Below are positions 25,285 to 33,938 of a DNA stretch of 64,000 nt, piece after piece (the stretch's first letter is position 1; every line of letters begins with the position of its first letter). The stretch lies in assembly GCF_003732265.1 (NCBI RefSeq), contig NZ_MOBK01000001.1, forward strand, positions 496,001 through 560,000, given 5' to 3'. The position numbers and the translations under genes are program-made. The notes beneath the pieces are model-generated. The model ran no database searches. It had not been told where the DNA came from and was given only the letters and a program-made list of their open reading frames with translations. The DNA comes from Pseudomonas brassicacearum. Its GTDB lineage: Bacteria; Pseudomonadota; Gammaproteobacteria; Pseudomonadales; Pseudomonadaceae.

Positions 25285-25347
25285 ATGCTAGGACGGGGGG
25301 ATGTGCCGGACTATCCGCTGGGTGCAGAGGTGTATCCGTTTACTGCA
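25285..25347 (-). promoter_or_regulatory. BenR-activated Pb promoter of benABC(D)
   Basis: On the minus strand two exact TGCA-N6-GGATA half-sites, 25347-25333 and 25326-25312, lie in direct repeat with a 21-base period, as the XylS/BenR operators in Pm and Pb do. A TAGCAT hexamer at 25290-25285, about 21 bases past the second half-site, can serve as the -10 element. The benA ATG follows at 25248. Confidence 0.85.
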
Positions 25348-25382
25348 AAGGGAGATGCTGGTTAGTTGAGTGCGACGCTGAA

Positions 25383-25532
25383 CCTGTGGCGAGGGGGCTT
25401 GTCGGAACGCCGAACCGCCCCGTTCGGCTGCGCAGCAGTCGCAAACCGGGCTATGCGATTTTCCTGAATGATCGAATTTGCAGGTTTTGGGGCCGCTTCG
25501 CGACCCAACGGGGGCAAGCCCCCTCGCCACAG
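25383..25532. repeat. Long inverted repeat (REP family 3) between benA and benR
   Basis: Arms ctgtggcgagggggctt and its complement near 25514-25532 enclose about 110 bases that include cgaaccgccccgttcgg. A second copy of the family is at 55401-55490. May act as terminator for benR. Confidence 0.8.
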
Positions 25533-25546
25533 GGAACTCACATCCG

Positions 25547-26500
25547 TCAGTGGCGGCGTTTGAGGGTGTCTGAGGGCAGTTCGCCGAACTGTTTGCGGTA
25601 GTGGTCGGAGAACCGTCCCAGGTGCAGGAAGCCATAATCCATGGCCACTTCCGTGACGTTGCGCACGTTGCACGTCGGGTCGCTCAGGCACAGGTTGATG
25701 CGCTCCAGCTTCTTCTGCCGGATGTAGTTTTGTGGCGACGTTCCCGCGTTGCGCTCGAACAACCCGTACAGCGAACGCAGGCTCATCCGCGCCTGGCGTG
25801 CCAGTTCCTCACTGTCGATGTCGTGCTTGAGGTTTCGCGAGATGTAATCGGCAATCACCTCGAAAGCAGGTGAACCCAGGCTGGTACGAATAACGTTGGT
25901 CTTCATCAGGCTGAGCATTTTGCTGACGATGATCTGCGCGTAGTGTTCCTGCACGCGCGGGATCTGCTCGGTGGCCTCGGCTTCCTGGCAAATCATCGCG
26001 AGCAAGCTGACGAAACCCTCCAGCTCATCGAGCTGATAACGGTTCTCCAGGAACCGCACGCCCTGCCCCGGATACCGCCAGCGCTGTTCATCGCACACCG
26101 ACTCAAACAACCGGACAGGAATCTTGAGAATGAATTTTTCGCAATCGTCGGAATAGGTCAGGTCGACCGGTTCATCGGGGTTGATCAGCAGCAGCTCACC
26201 CGGCGCGAAGTAATGTTCCTGACCCCGTCCACGCGACAGGCAGTTGCCCCGCAGCAGCACTTGCAGGTGATAGATGCTGTCGAGTGCGCCGGACGTCACG
26301 CGCACACTGGCGCCGTAGCTGATACGGCACAGATCCAGGCTGGCGAATTTGCGGTGATCGAGGCTGGCCAGCGGCCGGCCGACATTGGGCATCAGGATGC
26401 AATGGTTGCCGACATGCTGATTGACGTAACCCGATACCGCATAGGGGTCGGCATGGTCGAATACTCTGCTGCGCTGACTCAACAGTTGCGCGTGCATCAT
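25547..26500 (-). CDS. benR: AraC/XylS-family activator BenR
   Basis: 317 residues. N-terminal effector-binding cupin-like region ('FAPGELLLINPDEPVDLTY' region) and C-terminal AraC double helix-turn-helix ('DSEELARQARMSLRSLYGLF' then 'NVTEVAMDYGFLHLGRFSDHYRKQFG', split) that reads TGCA-N6-GGNTA sites. Two such sites lie before benA. Activated directly by benzoate in P. putida. Its own leader holds an Hfq/Crc-type motif. Start may be either of two adjacent ATGs. Confidence 0.94.
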   Translation of the reverse strand: MMHAQLLSQRSRVFDHADPYAVSGYVNQHVGNHCILMPNVGRPLASLDHRKFASLDLCRISYGASVRVTSGALDSIYHLQVLLRGNCLSRGRGQEHYFAPGELLLINPDEPVDLTYSDDCEKFILKIPVRLFESVCDEQRWRYPGQGVRFLENRYQLDELEGFVSLLAMICQEAEATEQIPRVQEHYAQIIVSKMLSLMKTNVIRTSLGSPAFEVIADYISRNLKHDIDSEELARQARMSLRSLYGLFERNAGTSPQNYIRQKKLERINLCLSDPTCNVRNVTEVAMDYGFLHLGRFSDHYRKQFGELPSDTLKRRH

Positions 26501-26513
26501 CGGGTCACTCTCG

Positions 26514-26524
26514 TTGTTGTTATT
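26514..26524 (-). promoter_or_regulatory. A-rich Hfq/Crc-type motif in benR leader
   Basis: mRNA sequence AATAACAACAA about 14 bases before the benR ATG and next to GAGAG, the likely ribosome site. benR is an established Crc target in P. putida; the motif fits. Confidence 0.65.
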
Positions 26525-26564
26525 GGCGGTGGCAGGTCCAGTCTAGAACATTGACTGAAAACCC

Positions 26565-26657
26565 TTGTGGGAGCGAGCCTGCTCGCGAAGGCGGCGTCAG
26601 CTTCAACATCACCGTTGACTGACACTCCGCTTTCGCGAGCAGGCTCGCTCCCACAGG
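26565..26657. repeat. REPIN (family 1) between benR and catA
   Basis: Complete inverted pair gtgggagcgagcctgctcgcg ... cgcgagcaggctcgctcccac separated by about 50 bases. Confidence 0.92.
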
Positions 26658-26670
26658 GTTGATCTCGCTA

Positions 26671-27600
26671 TCAATCTTCCAGCGCGCGAACCCGCTCGTG
26701 GCGTTGTTGCTCTTCAGGCTGCGCAGTCGACTGCAGCGTGAAATCAAATTCGATTTCAGCAAACCGCCCGCTCACACCATGCGCCGCAGCGCGTTGTTGA
26801 TCGTCGCTGAAGCTGATGTGGGCGATCAACTCATCGCGGGTGGCGTAGGCGAAATCGTCGTGCAGGTACTGATCGCCATCGAGGTTGATCTGGGTGGTCA
26901 GGTGACGATGATCCGGCGCCGAGATAAAGAAGTGCACGTGCGCCGGACGCTGGCCGTGACGGCCCAGTTGATCGAGCAGTTGCTGGGTCGGACCGTCCGG
27001 CGGGCAGCCGTAACCCGACGGCACGATGCTACGGAAACGGTAGCGACCTTCGGCATCGGTGACGATCCGGCGGCGCAGGTTGAACTCCGATTGCGTGGCA
27101 TCAAAGTACGAGTAAGTGCCACCGGTGTTGGCGTGCCAGACGTCGACCACGGCGCCGGCCAGCGGTTCGCCGGCGGTGTTGAACACGCGCCCTTGCATGA
27201 ACAGGGTCACACCCGGATCGAGGCCATCATCGAGTCGCGCTTCGCCTTCGGACAGCGGCGCGCCGGCTACATACAGCGGGCCTTCGATGGTGCGTGGCGT
27301 GCCGCCGGATTTGCCGGCCTGCTCGTCTTCAGCGTCCATCAGCAAATCGAGGTAATGCTCCAGACCCAACCCGGCCACCAGCAACCCGGCTTCCTGACGC
27401 GCGCCCAGCACGTTGAGGTAGTTGACGGCTTTCCAGAATTCTTCCGGGGTCACGGCCAGGTCTTCGATGATGTTCACCGAATCACGCAGAATGCGGTAGA
27501 TCAGGGTTTTGACGCGCGGGTTGCCGGCATCATTGAGCAGACCGCTGGCGTCTTCGAGAAACTTCTGTGCGCTGGCAGTGTGGGAAATCTTGACGTTCAT
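26671..27600 (-). CDS. catA: Catechol 1,2-dioxygenase
   Basis: 309 residues, GAGGAT before the ATG. Intradiol dioxygenase: helical N-terminus that forms the dimer linker, then the beta catalytic domain with the iron ligands Tyr in 'EGPLYVAGAP', Tyr in 'PSGYGCP' and two His in 'RPAHVHFF'. Cleaves catechol to cis,cis-muconate. Last gene of catBCA. Confidence 0.96.
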   Translation of the reverse strand: MNVKISHTASAQKFLEDASGLLNDAGNPRVKTLIYRILRDSVNIIEDLAVTPEEFWKAVNYLNVLGARQEAGLLVAGLGLEHYLDLLMDAEDEQAGKSGGTPRTIEGPLYVAGAPLSEGEARLDDGLDPGVTLFMQGRVFNTAGEPLAGAVVDVWHANTGGTYSYFDATQSEFNLRRRIVTDAEGRYRFRSIVPSGYGCPPDGPTQQLLDQLGRHGQRPAHVHFFISAPDHRHLTTQINLDGDQYLHDDFAYATRDELIAHISFSDDQQRAAAHGVSGRFAEIEFDFTLQSTAQPEEQQRHERVRALED

Positions 27601-27651
27601 GGTGGATCCTCATCTTGTAATTATTAGCGTAGCGAACTGAACAGGCTGGGT

Positions 27652-27942
27652 TCAGCGGTCATCCTCGCGGATGGAAGACGGATGCCGGCACATCGCGTCG
27701 ATCTCGATCGCCATGTAGGGAAACAGCGGCAGTTGCATCAGCAGGTCGTGCAGTTCCTGGACGCTGTCGACATCGAAAACGCTGTAGTTGGCATAGTGCC
27801 CGGCGATGCGCCACAGGTGGCGCCACTTGCCCTGCTCTTGCAGGCGCTGGGCCAGGGCTTTCTCGTCTGCCTTCAGCCTGGCGGCGGCTTCGGGGTTCAT
27901 GTCGACCGGTAGATTCACGGTCATTTTTACGTGGAATAGCAT
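27652..27942 (-). CDS. catC: Muconolactone delta-isomerase
   Basis: 96 residues, GAGGAGAG before the ATG. Starts 'MLFHVKMTVNLPVDM', contains 'GKWRHLWRIAGHYANYSVFDV' (split) and 'LFPYMAIEI', typical of CatC, a small decameric isomerase turning muconolactone into 3-oxoadipate enol-lactone. Nine bases after catB. Confidence 0.96.
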   Translation of the reverse strand: MLFHVKMTVNLPVDMNPEAAARLKADEKALAQRLQEQGKWRHLWRIAGHYANYSVFDVDSVQELHDLLMQLPLFPYMAIEIDAMCRHPSSIREDDR

Positions 27943-27951
27943 GATCTCTCC

Positions 27952-29100
27952 TCAGGCTTGATGAACGGACGTGGATGTTTTGTCGCGACGGAAAAACGCC
28001 AGGCGCTCTTCATCGAGGTTCAGGCCCAGGCCCGGTGTTTGCGGGACATGCAGTTCAAAATCGCGATACACCAGCGGCTCGCTGAGAATGTCTTCGGTCA
28101 GCAGCAAGGGGCCGAACAGTTCAGTGTCCCAAGCGAGTTTGTTCAGGGTGATAAAGGCATGGGCCGAAGCCATGGTGCCGAGGCCACCTTCGAGCATGGT
28201 GCCGCCGTACAGGGCGATGCCGGCGGCTTCGGCTATCGCGGCAGTACGCAACACCGCGCGCGGGCCACCGTTCTTGGCGATCTTCAAGGCAAACACCGAG
28301 GCAGCGCCTTCGCGCGCCAGATTGAAGGCGTCTTCCACGCACTCGATGGATTCGTCGGCCATGATCGGCGCCGGGCTCATCGCATTCAGGCGCGCCATGC
28401 CGGCGCGGTTGTTGCGCGAGATCGGCTGTTCGATCAAGTCGATGCCGTTGGTGCCGAGGATCCGGCAAGCGCGCAATGCGACGGCTTCATCCCAGGCCTG
28501 ATTGACGTCGACCCGCACGCTGGCGCGGTCACCCAGGGCTTTCTTGATTGCAATGACGTGGGCCAGGTCGCGGTTGACTTCACCGGCACCGATTTTCAGT
28601 TTGAAGATGCGATGGCGGCGCAGGTCGAGCATTTTTTCCGCTTCGGCGATGTCTTTGTCGGTGTCGCCGCTGGCCAGGGTCCAGGCCACCGGCAAGGCAT
28701 CACGCACACGCCCACCGAGCAACTCGCTGACCGGCAGGCCGAGGCGTTTGCCCTGGGCGTCGAGCAACGCGGTTTCGATCCCGGATTTGGCAAAGGTATT
28801 GCCGCGAATGCTGCGTTCCAGGCGCAGCATGGCGGCATTCACATTGCCGCTGTCCTGGCCGATCAGCAGCGGCGCAAAGTGTTTGTCGATGTTGGTCTTG
28901 ATGCTGTCCGGGCTTTCGTTGCCATAGGCCAGGCCACCGATGGTGGTGGATTCACCGATCCCTTCGATGCCATCGGCGCAACGCACACGGATGATCACCA
29001 GGGTCTGGTTCTGCATGGTGTGCATCGCCAGCTTGTGCGGGCGGATGGTCGGCAGATCGACGATGATCGTCTCGATCGATTCAATGGCTGTTGCACGCAT
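27952..29100 (-). CDS. catB: Muconate cycloisomerase I
   Basis: 382 residues from ATG 29100, which gives the usual family length; the frame reaches 29229 but that extension overlaps the CatR operator and catR. Enolase superfamily: catalytic Lys pair in 'FKLKIGAG', metal ligands in 'DVNQAWDE', 'EQPI' and 'ADES', and a Lys in 'ALKIAKNGG'. Cyclises cis,cis-muconate to muconolactone. Divergent from catR. Confidence 0.95.
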   Translation of the reverse strand: MRATAIESIETIIVDLPTIRPHKLAMHTMQNQTLVIIRVRCADGIEGIGESTTIGGLAYGNESPDSIKTNIDKHFAPLLIGQDSGNVNAAMLRLERSIRGNTFAKSGIETALLDAQGKRLGLPVSELLGGRVRDALPVAWTLASGDTDKDIAEAEKMLDLRRHRIFKLKIGAGEVNRDLAHVIAIKKALGDRASVRVDVNQAWDEAVALRACRILGTNGIDLIEQPISRNNRAGMARLNAMSPAPIMADESIECVEDAFNLAREGAASVFALKIAKNGGPRAVLRTAAIAEAAGIALYGGTMLEGGLGTMASAHAFITLNKLAWDTELFGPLLLTEDILSEPLVYRDFELHVPQTPGLGLNLDEERLAFFRRDKTSTSVHQA

Positions 29101-29186
29101 GTCGATACCCGTCAGGTTCTTAAAGTTCTGGAACCGATTCTCGTACGGCTTTTTTCGCGATGCCAATATAGAATTGGTCTGACTTG

Positions 29187-29201
29187 ATACCTTAAAGGTA
29201 T
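29187..29201. promoter_or_regulatory. CatR recognition site in the catB-catR intergenic region
   Basis: ATAC-CTTAAAG-GTAT, an interrupted palindrome of the ATAC-N7-GTAT type described for CatR/ClcR recognition sites and containing the LysR T-N11-A core. Lies 27 bases before catR and about 87 bases before catB. Toward catB, TATATT (minus strand about 29170) is a plausible -10 element. Confidence 0.75.
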
Positions 29202-29227
29202 GCAAACGACTGACGTTCGGAGGCTCC

Positions 29228-30112
29228 ATGGAACTGCGTCACCTGCGGTATTTTCAGGTGTTGGCTCAAACCCTCAATTTCACCCGCGCCGCCGAGCTGC
29301 TGCACATCGCCCAACCGCCCTTGAGCCGGCAGATCCAGCAATTGGAAGACGAACTCGGTGTGTTGCTGCTGGAGCGTGGCCGGCCGCTGAAACTGACCGA
29401 GGCCGGGCGGTTTTTCCATGAACACTGCACCTCCCTGCTCGAACAACTGAACAAGGTCTGCGACAACACGCGGCGGATCGGCCTGGGGGAAAAGACCTGG
29501 CTGGGCATCGGCTTCGCGCCTTCGACCCTGTACGGCGTGCTGCCGGAACTGATCCGCCGCCTGCGCAGCGGCGAGCCTCTGGAGCTTGAACTGGGGCTGT
29601 CGGAAATGACCACGCTGCAACAAGTGCAGGCGCTCAAGGCCGGGCGCATCGATATTGGCTTCGGGCGCATTCGCATTGACGATCCGGCGATCATCCAGAC
29701 GGTGCTCACCGAAGATCGTCTGGTCGCTGCCCTGCCCGCCGGCCATCCCCTGCTGGCTGGGCCGATCAGCCTGCGCGAATTGGCCAAGGAACCCTTTGTG
29801 CTGTACCCCGGCAATCCGCGCCCGAGCTATGCCGACCATGTGATTGCACTGTTCGAGTCCTATGGCGTGAGCATTCACGTGGCGCAATGGACCAACGAAC
29901 TGCAAACGGCCATCGGTCTTGTGGGGGCCGGGATCGGCGTCACGCTGGTGCCGGCCTCGGTGCAATTGCTGCACCGCGACGACATCGGCTTTACCCCGCT
30001 GCTGGAAGACAACGCCACCTCGCCGATCATTCTCAGTCGGAGGGTGGGTGATGTGTCACCGGGGTTGAATCATTGCTTGAAGATGATCGAAGAGCTGCAA
30101 CCGCAGGCCTGA
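29228..30112 (+). CDS. catR: LysR-type regulator of catBCA
   Basis: 294 residues with GGAGG upstream. N-terminal helix-turn-helix 'TLNFTRAAELLHIAQPPLSR' and effector domain. Divergent from catBCA and next to its own operator, the arrangement of CatR, which activates with cis,cis-muconate. Confidence 0.93.
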   Translation: MELRHLRYFQVLAQTLNFTRAAELLHIAQPPLSRQIQQLEDELGVLLLERGRPLKLTEAGRFFHEHCTSLLEQLNKVCDNTRRIGLGEKTWLGIGFAPSTLYGVLPELIRRLRSGEPLELELGLSEMTTLQQVQALKAGRIDIGFGRIRIDDPAIIQTVLTEDRLVAALPAGHPLLAGPISLRELAKEPFVLYPGNPRPSYADHVIALFESYGVSIHVAQWTNELQTAIGLVGAGIGVTLVPASVQLLHRDDIGFTPLLEDNATSPIILSRRVGDVSPGLNHCLKMIEELQPQA

Positions 30113-30115
30113 CCG

Positions 30116-30358
30116 TCAGCCGGCAAACGCCCGGCGGCCGGCGCTCATCTCGACGCGCAATTCGCCCACTAGATCGGAGATCGCGCGGATCGTGGTCAAC
30201 TCGGCGGGAGATACGCCGTTGATCAACAAATCTATACGCCCAGTGGCGCGGTCAAATACTTTGATGCGCAGTAACCCGTCGGCACTCACCGAGCAATCGC
30301 AAGAAAGTGGCTCGAAGCCAGATTCCACAATGCTGCAAAGGACTGAAATGGGAACCAT
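30116..30358 (-). CDS. DUF1652-like small protein
   Basis: 80 residues, GGAGG upstream. 'IVESGFEPLSCDCSVSADGLLRIKVFD' (split), 'GRIDLLINGVS' and 'RAISDLVGELR' match the DUF1652 family, which is largely confined to Pseudomonas and of unknown function. Convergent with catR. Confidence 0.8.
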   Translation of the reverse strand: MVPISVLCSIVESGFEPLSCDCSVSADGLLRIKVFDRATGRIDLLINGVSPAELTTIRAISDLVGELRVEMSAGRRAFAG

Positions 30359-30477
30359 CGCTGTCGCCTCCGTGGCGGTTGGTGGAAATCATCCTGATCA
30401 GAATAGATGGGCTTTTTGCTTTCCGCCGCGGCCAATACTGAACAAAAGTGATACCTGCCTCGCATATTGGCGAGGTT

Positions 30478-31377
30478 TTAATGGGAGTTGCGGTCCCAGA
30501 ACCAGTTCCAGAACCCCGGCAGCTCGACTGGCTGGGAACTGTCCTTGATGGTGCGCGCCATGGCCGCGCGCAGCACGGCATCGTGATCGTCATAAAACGG
30601 TTTGTCTGCTAATGGCACGCCCGTGGCCTTGGCGCTGTCGATCAGGATTTGCAGGTATTCGCGCGCATGCCGGGCGGTGTAGCGGTTGAGGTCGTGGAAG
30701 GTCACCACCACCGGAATCACCCCGTCCACGGTCGGAAACTCGCCCTGGGCGATGCGCTCACGCACTTCAGACATTGATCGCAGCATATGCGACCGACGCC
30801 GGGGGCTGGCGTTGAAGCCCCAGATCTTGCCGTCGTTGGCGCTTAAATCGGTCAGCAGCACATGCATGCCGTGCTTTTGATAGGCCGCGAAGACTCGTTT
30901 GTCGTAGTTCCAGAATGGCGGGCGCACCAGGGTCGGCGGCGCGCCGGTAATGGCCGCGATGTCGGCACTGCCTTTGCTCAGCGACTGCTCCAGTGCTTCC
31001 GGGCTCAGCGAGCGGTGATTGGTGTGCCAATGGGTGGCCGTGTGAAATCCCAACACCTGCCCTTCTGCATGTTCGCGGTGCATGAGCTCGCGCCCGATAT
31101 CACTGTCGCCGGCCCGTGGTGCGCCGGTCTGCACGAAAAACACTGCTTTGATGTTGGGCTGTAGAGGGTTGTCTTTCAGGCTGTCGAGCACTGTCGCGGT
31201 GGGGTTCCAGAAACTCGAAGCGCTGGGGCCATCGTCGAAGGTCAACAGAAAACGAATGGGCGCCTGGGCCTGTAGACGTTGTTCCGTCTGAGGGGTCAGT
31301 TCGATGGGGGCCGAAATGCAGCCTGCCAGCCCGATGGCAATGGCGAGTGCGCAGAAAATCTTGAACAGCTGCTTCAT
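30478..31377 (-). CDS. Polysaccharide deacetylase-family lipoprotein
   Basis: 299 residues. Signal with lipobox LAGC (Cys 20). NodB homology domain: 'LLTFDDGPSAS' (Asp 48, 49), the metal-binding His pair in 'GFHTATHWHTNH', 'RPPFWNYD' and 'VVVTFHDLN' with the catalytic His. All five motif regions are present, so it should be active as a metal-dependent N- or O-deacetylase in the envelope. Substrate unknown. Confidence 0.9.
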   Translation of the reverse strand: MKQLFKIFCALAIAIGLAGCISAPIELTPQTEQRLQAQAPIRFLLTFDDGPSASSFWNPTATVLDSLKDNPLQPNIKAVFFVQTGAPRAGDSDIGRELMHREHAEGQVLGFHTATHWHTNHRSLSPEALEQSLSKGSADIAAITGAPPTLVRPPFWNYDKRVFAAYQKHGMHVLLTDLSANDGKIWGFNASPRRRSHMLRSMSEVRERIAQGEFPTVDGVIPVVVTFHDLNRYTARHAREYLQILIDSAKATGVPLADKPFYDDHDAVLRAAMARTIKDSSQPVELPGFWNWFWDRNSH

Positions 31378-31587
31378 GTTTTGCCTTGGGCCAGACCATG
31401 ACGGTCAACACTATGAATGGCAGAAATCCTTCGCCCGCTCTTCCTTCGCCGGCCCGCCAGTTACGCGGGCCGAGGTTTGATCAGGGTACACAGTGTTTGG
31501 TTCCGCGACCCGCCCACCCAACGCACGGGTGATCCGAAAGCTAAGCTGAACATTCCCGTCAGCGCTTTCCAACCGCAGGTTCAGCCG

Positions 31588-32274
31588 ATGTGTGGACGTC
31601 TGTCGCAGTACCGTGGCATTCACGATTTCGTTGCCGTGTTGAGCATTCCCGACGCGATGATCAATCACGTCGGGGATGAGCCCTTAGCCCGCTATAACGC
31701 GGCGCCCACCACTCAATTGGCTCTGTTGCATTTTGAGCCTGACGGGCTGCACGCCGATCCGGTGCGCTGGGGTTGGCGCCCGCACTGGGCGAAGGATCGC
31801 GCGGCGCCGATCAACGCGCGGGTTGAAAAAGTCGCGCACGGCCCGTTCTTCCGGGCGATCTGGCCGCACCGGGCGATTGTGCCGATCGACAACTGGTTCG
31901 AGTGGGTTGATGCGGGTGATTCGACGCGCCAGCCATGGTTGATTCGCCGACAGGACGGCGCACCAAGTTACTGCGCCGCCATTGGCCAGTTCCCGGGCGC
32001 TGGCAATGAACCGCGCGGCGACGACGGTTTTGTCATCATCACGGCGGACAGCGTCGGTGGCATGCTCGACATTCATGACCGGCGGCCGGTGGTGTTGTCG
32101 CCGGAACTGGCGCGGGAATGGCTCGACCCGGCCACGCCGAAAGAACGCGCCGAACAGATGGTGCTGCTGCAGGGGGAAACCAGTGAAATGTTCGAGTGGT
32201 ACAGGGTCGACAAAGCGGTCGGCAACGTCAGAAACCAGTCTTGCACGTTGATTGATAAGCTTATTCAGGACTGA
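31588..32274 (+). CDS. yedK: SRAP (YedK/HMCES) DNA-protein crosslink protein
   Basis: 228 residues. Start fixed by the need for Cys at position 2 (MCGRLSQ), which forms the thiazolidine crosslink to abasic sites; the longer frame from 31417 is discarded. 'APINARVEKV', 'DNWFEWVD' (Glu) and 'DIHDRRPVVL' (His) provide the other active-site residues. Shields abasic sites in single-stranded DNA. Two palindromes follow the stop. Confidence 0.93.
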   Translation: MCGRLSQYRGIHDFVAVLSIPDAMINHVGDEPLARYNAAPTTQLALLHFEPDGLHADPVRWGWRPHWAKDRAAPINARVEKVAHGPFFRAIWPHRAIVPIDNWFEWVDAGDSTRQPWLIRRQDGAPSYCAAIGQFPGAGNEPRGDDGFVIITADSVGGMLDIHDRRPVVLSPELAREWLDPATPKERAEQMVLLQGETSEMFEWYRVDKAVGNVRNQSCTLIDKLIQD

Positions 32275-32287
32275 CCAGTTGGACAGT

Positions 32288-32322
32288 CCTGTATATACAG
32301 GAAGTTATCGTTAAATAACTTC
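32288..32322. repeat. Two adjacent palindromes after yedK
   Basis: cctgtatatacagg (32288-32301) directly abuts an 8-base inverted repeat gaagttat/ataacttc (32301-32322). Could be a terminator or operator; no T-run follows. Confidence 0.6.
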
Positions 32323-32480
32323 AATGCATGGACGTTACACAGACTGTTTCATATCCGAAACACATGCTGCGAGTATTTGAGATCGAGCCTCAACCGCTTG
32401 TCCGACAATGTCTTTATCGTACATACATTCCGTAACACTAAAGTTAGGATGCGCGCCGCATTTCCCGTGGCATTGCCCAG

Positions 32481-32816
32481 TTGACCAAAGAGTCAACAAA
32501 GAAGGAAATCCTTAAAAATCAACAAGCCTTGCAGAGAACTAAGTTGCGCGACGATCTTGTAATTAATCAAGTCAGCAGCCTGGAGTGTGTGTACCTGTCC
32601 ATGACAGAACGCTATCAACTTGACTGCTTTATCGGGCAATACATAAAGACCCGGAACCTGCGTTCTATCCCCAATATCAATGACATCCTGCGTTCGACCC
32701 TCGCCACCTACGCCGGCACCCCGCCGGTCATGGTCAATGAGTTGAATGCATGGATCGACAGGAAATTGGGCTATCGGGCTTCCCACCCGGATTTTCCGTC
32801 GTTGGAAGACCTTTGA
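32481..32816 (+). CDS. Hypothetical protein
   Basis: 111 residues if TTG 32481 is the start; no clear ribosome site. A short ATG frame (32449-32484, 11 residues) ends across this TTG, which would allow translational coupling. Helical and charged N-terminus ('KKEILKNQQALQRTKLRDDL'), then 'YQLDCFIGQYIKTRNL' and 'LGYRASHPDFPSLEDL'. Not recognised. AT-richer than its neighbours, so probably accessory. Confidence 0.5.
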   Translation: MTKESTKKEILKNQQALQRTKLRDDLVINQVSSLECVYLSMTERYQLDCFIGQYIKTRNLRSIPNINDILRSTLATYAGTPPVMVNELNAWIDRKLGYRASHPDFPSLEDL

Positions 32817-33005
32817 AATGAGGCCCGGTGCCGTTCAGCATAAGAACTGAACGAACCGGACTTCGTTGCACTCTCAGTAGTAGAGGCCTGCGGGCCTCCT
32901 TCTTTTCAGATTCCTTATTTCTGCACACCGCTTGTACAGCAGATTTCCCTGAATTCCCCGTTTCACTGCTGAGCCCAAGCCCAAGGCTGACCTCAGGAGC
33001 AAAAC

Positions 33006-33233
33006 ATGAGCGAACTCGTCCCCTACGCCGTGCACTATTTGTTCGAAGGCGTTGGTCAGCACTTTTTTAAACTGGCCGAACAGTTTTCGGATGTCGACGC
33101 GATTTATTCGGCGTCCGCCCATGCCTATCCGCAGTCCGGGCGAAAGATCGCCGCACACGCCACCCTCGACGCCGCGCGGTTGACCGCCACGCAACTGGGC
33201 ATCACCCAAATTCGCTGGAACGAGGCGATCTGA
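33006..33233 (+). CDS. Hypothetical small protein
   Basis: 75 residues, AGGAG upstream. 'YLFEGVGQHFFKLAEQFSDVD' (split) and 'ARLTATQLGITQIRWNE'; an alpha/beta mini-domain. No signal peptide. Not recognised. Confidence 0.6.
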   Translation: MSELVPYAVHYLFEGVGQHFFKLAEQFSDVDAIYSASAHAYPQSGRKIAAHATLDAARLTATQLGITQIRWNEAI

Positions 33234-33250
33234 CAGGCAACCACACAACC

Positions 33251-33392
33251 CTGTAGCAGCTGGCGAAGCCTGCGTCCGAGTGCGTAGCAGTCGTAAAATC
33301 GGCGCATGCGGTGTTTCAGATAGACCGCGTCAGCAGGATTTACGACTGCTTCGCAGCCGAACGCAGCCTCGCGCTGCTCGTCAGCTGCTACA
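33251..33392. repeat. REPIN (family 2)
   Basis: Inverted arms beginning ctgtagcagctggcgaagc and ending gctcgtcagctgctacac, with inner palindromic gtagcagtcgtaaa ... tttacgactgcttcgcagc. Other copies at 41054 and 62903. Confidence 0.88.
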
Positions 33393-33408
33393 CGAGTCGT
33401 GGTGTATT

Positions 33409-33564
33409 TCAGGGCTTCAGCGGACGCTCTACGTCGCGGTCTGACAGTTCTTTACCGTCGTCGGGGTGCTTCCAGTCCTGCCGCGAACGTTCCTGCCGCT
33501 TGATCTCTTCTTCCGTGGGTTCATCCTCATTTTCAAAATCCGGATGTTTTTGATCGTTGGCCAT
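33409..33564 (-). CDS. Hypothetical acidic small protein
   Basis: 51 residues from ATG 33564 with AGAGGTG upstream. Highly charged and likely disordered: 'DFENEDEPTEEEIKRQERSR' then 'DWKHPDDGKELSDRDVERP'. Function unknown. Confidence 0.6.
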   Translation of the reverse strand: MANDQKHPDFENEDEPTEEEIKRQERSRQDWKHPDDGKELSDRDVERPLKP

Positions 33565-33623
33565 GCGCACCTCTCTTCCAGTGAAGGGACCCATTAAGCG
33601 TAGAACACATTCGAGCGTTCGAC

Positions 33624-33938
33624 TCAGAGCCACCAACGCAGCAAAAAGAAAAACCCCATGCTCAGGAGCATGCTGAGCAAGGTGTTGCGGGTGTAAAGCA
33701 CCAGCCCCACCGCCACCAGCGAACTGATCAGGTACGGGTTGTCCCAGTGCAGATTGAGCTGCTTGTCGGGCATGAACACGATCGGCCCACAGATCGCGGT
33801 CAACATGCCTGGCACGGCAAAACCGAGGAACTGCCGGGCGTTGCTGCTCAAGCGCACTGGCAGCCGCGGTTCGAGAAACACGTAACGGTTGAGAAACACC
33901 AACACACCCATTCCGAAAATCACCGCCCACACCATCAT
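33624..33938 (-). CDS. azlD: AzlD-family branched-chain amino acid exporter subunit
   Basis: 104 residues; the ATG overlaps the azlC stop (ATGA). Three or four hydrophobic segments with 'FLEPRLPVRLSSNARQFLGF' and 'PGMLTAICGP', typical of AzlD. Works with AzlC in the inner membrane to export branched-chain or related amino acids. Confidence 0.9.
   Translation of the reverse strand: MMVWAVIFGMGVLVFLNRYVFLEPRLPVRLSSNARQFLGFAVPGMLTAICGPIVFMPDKQLNLHWDNPYLISSLVAVGLVLYTRNTLLSMLLSMGFFFLLRWWL

Noticed and set aside
32288..32301. CTGTATATACAG as a LexA box downstream of yedK
   Set aside because: The spacing between CTG and CAG is 6 bases; LexA of gamma-proteobacteria needs 10. It is also after, not before, yedK.
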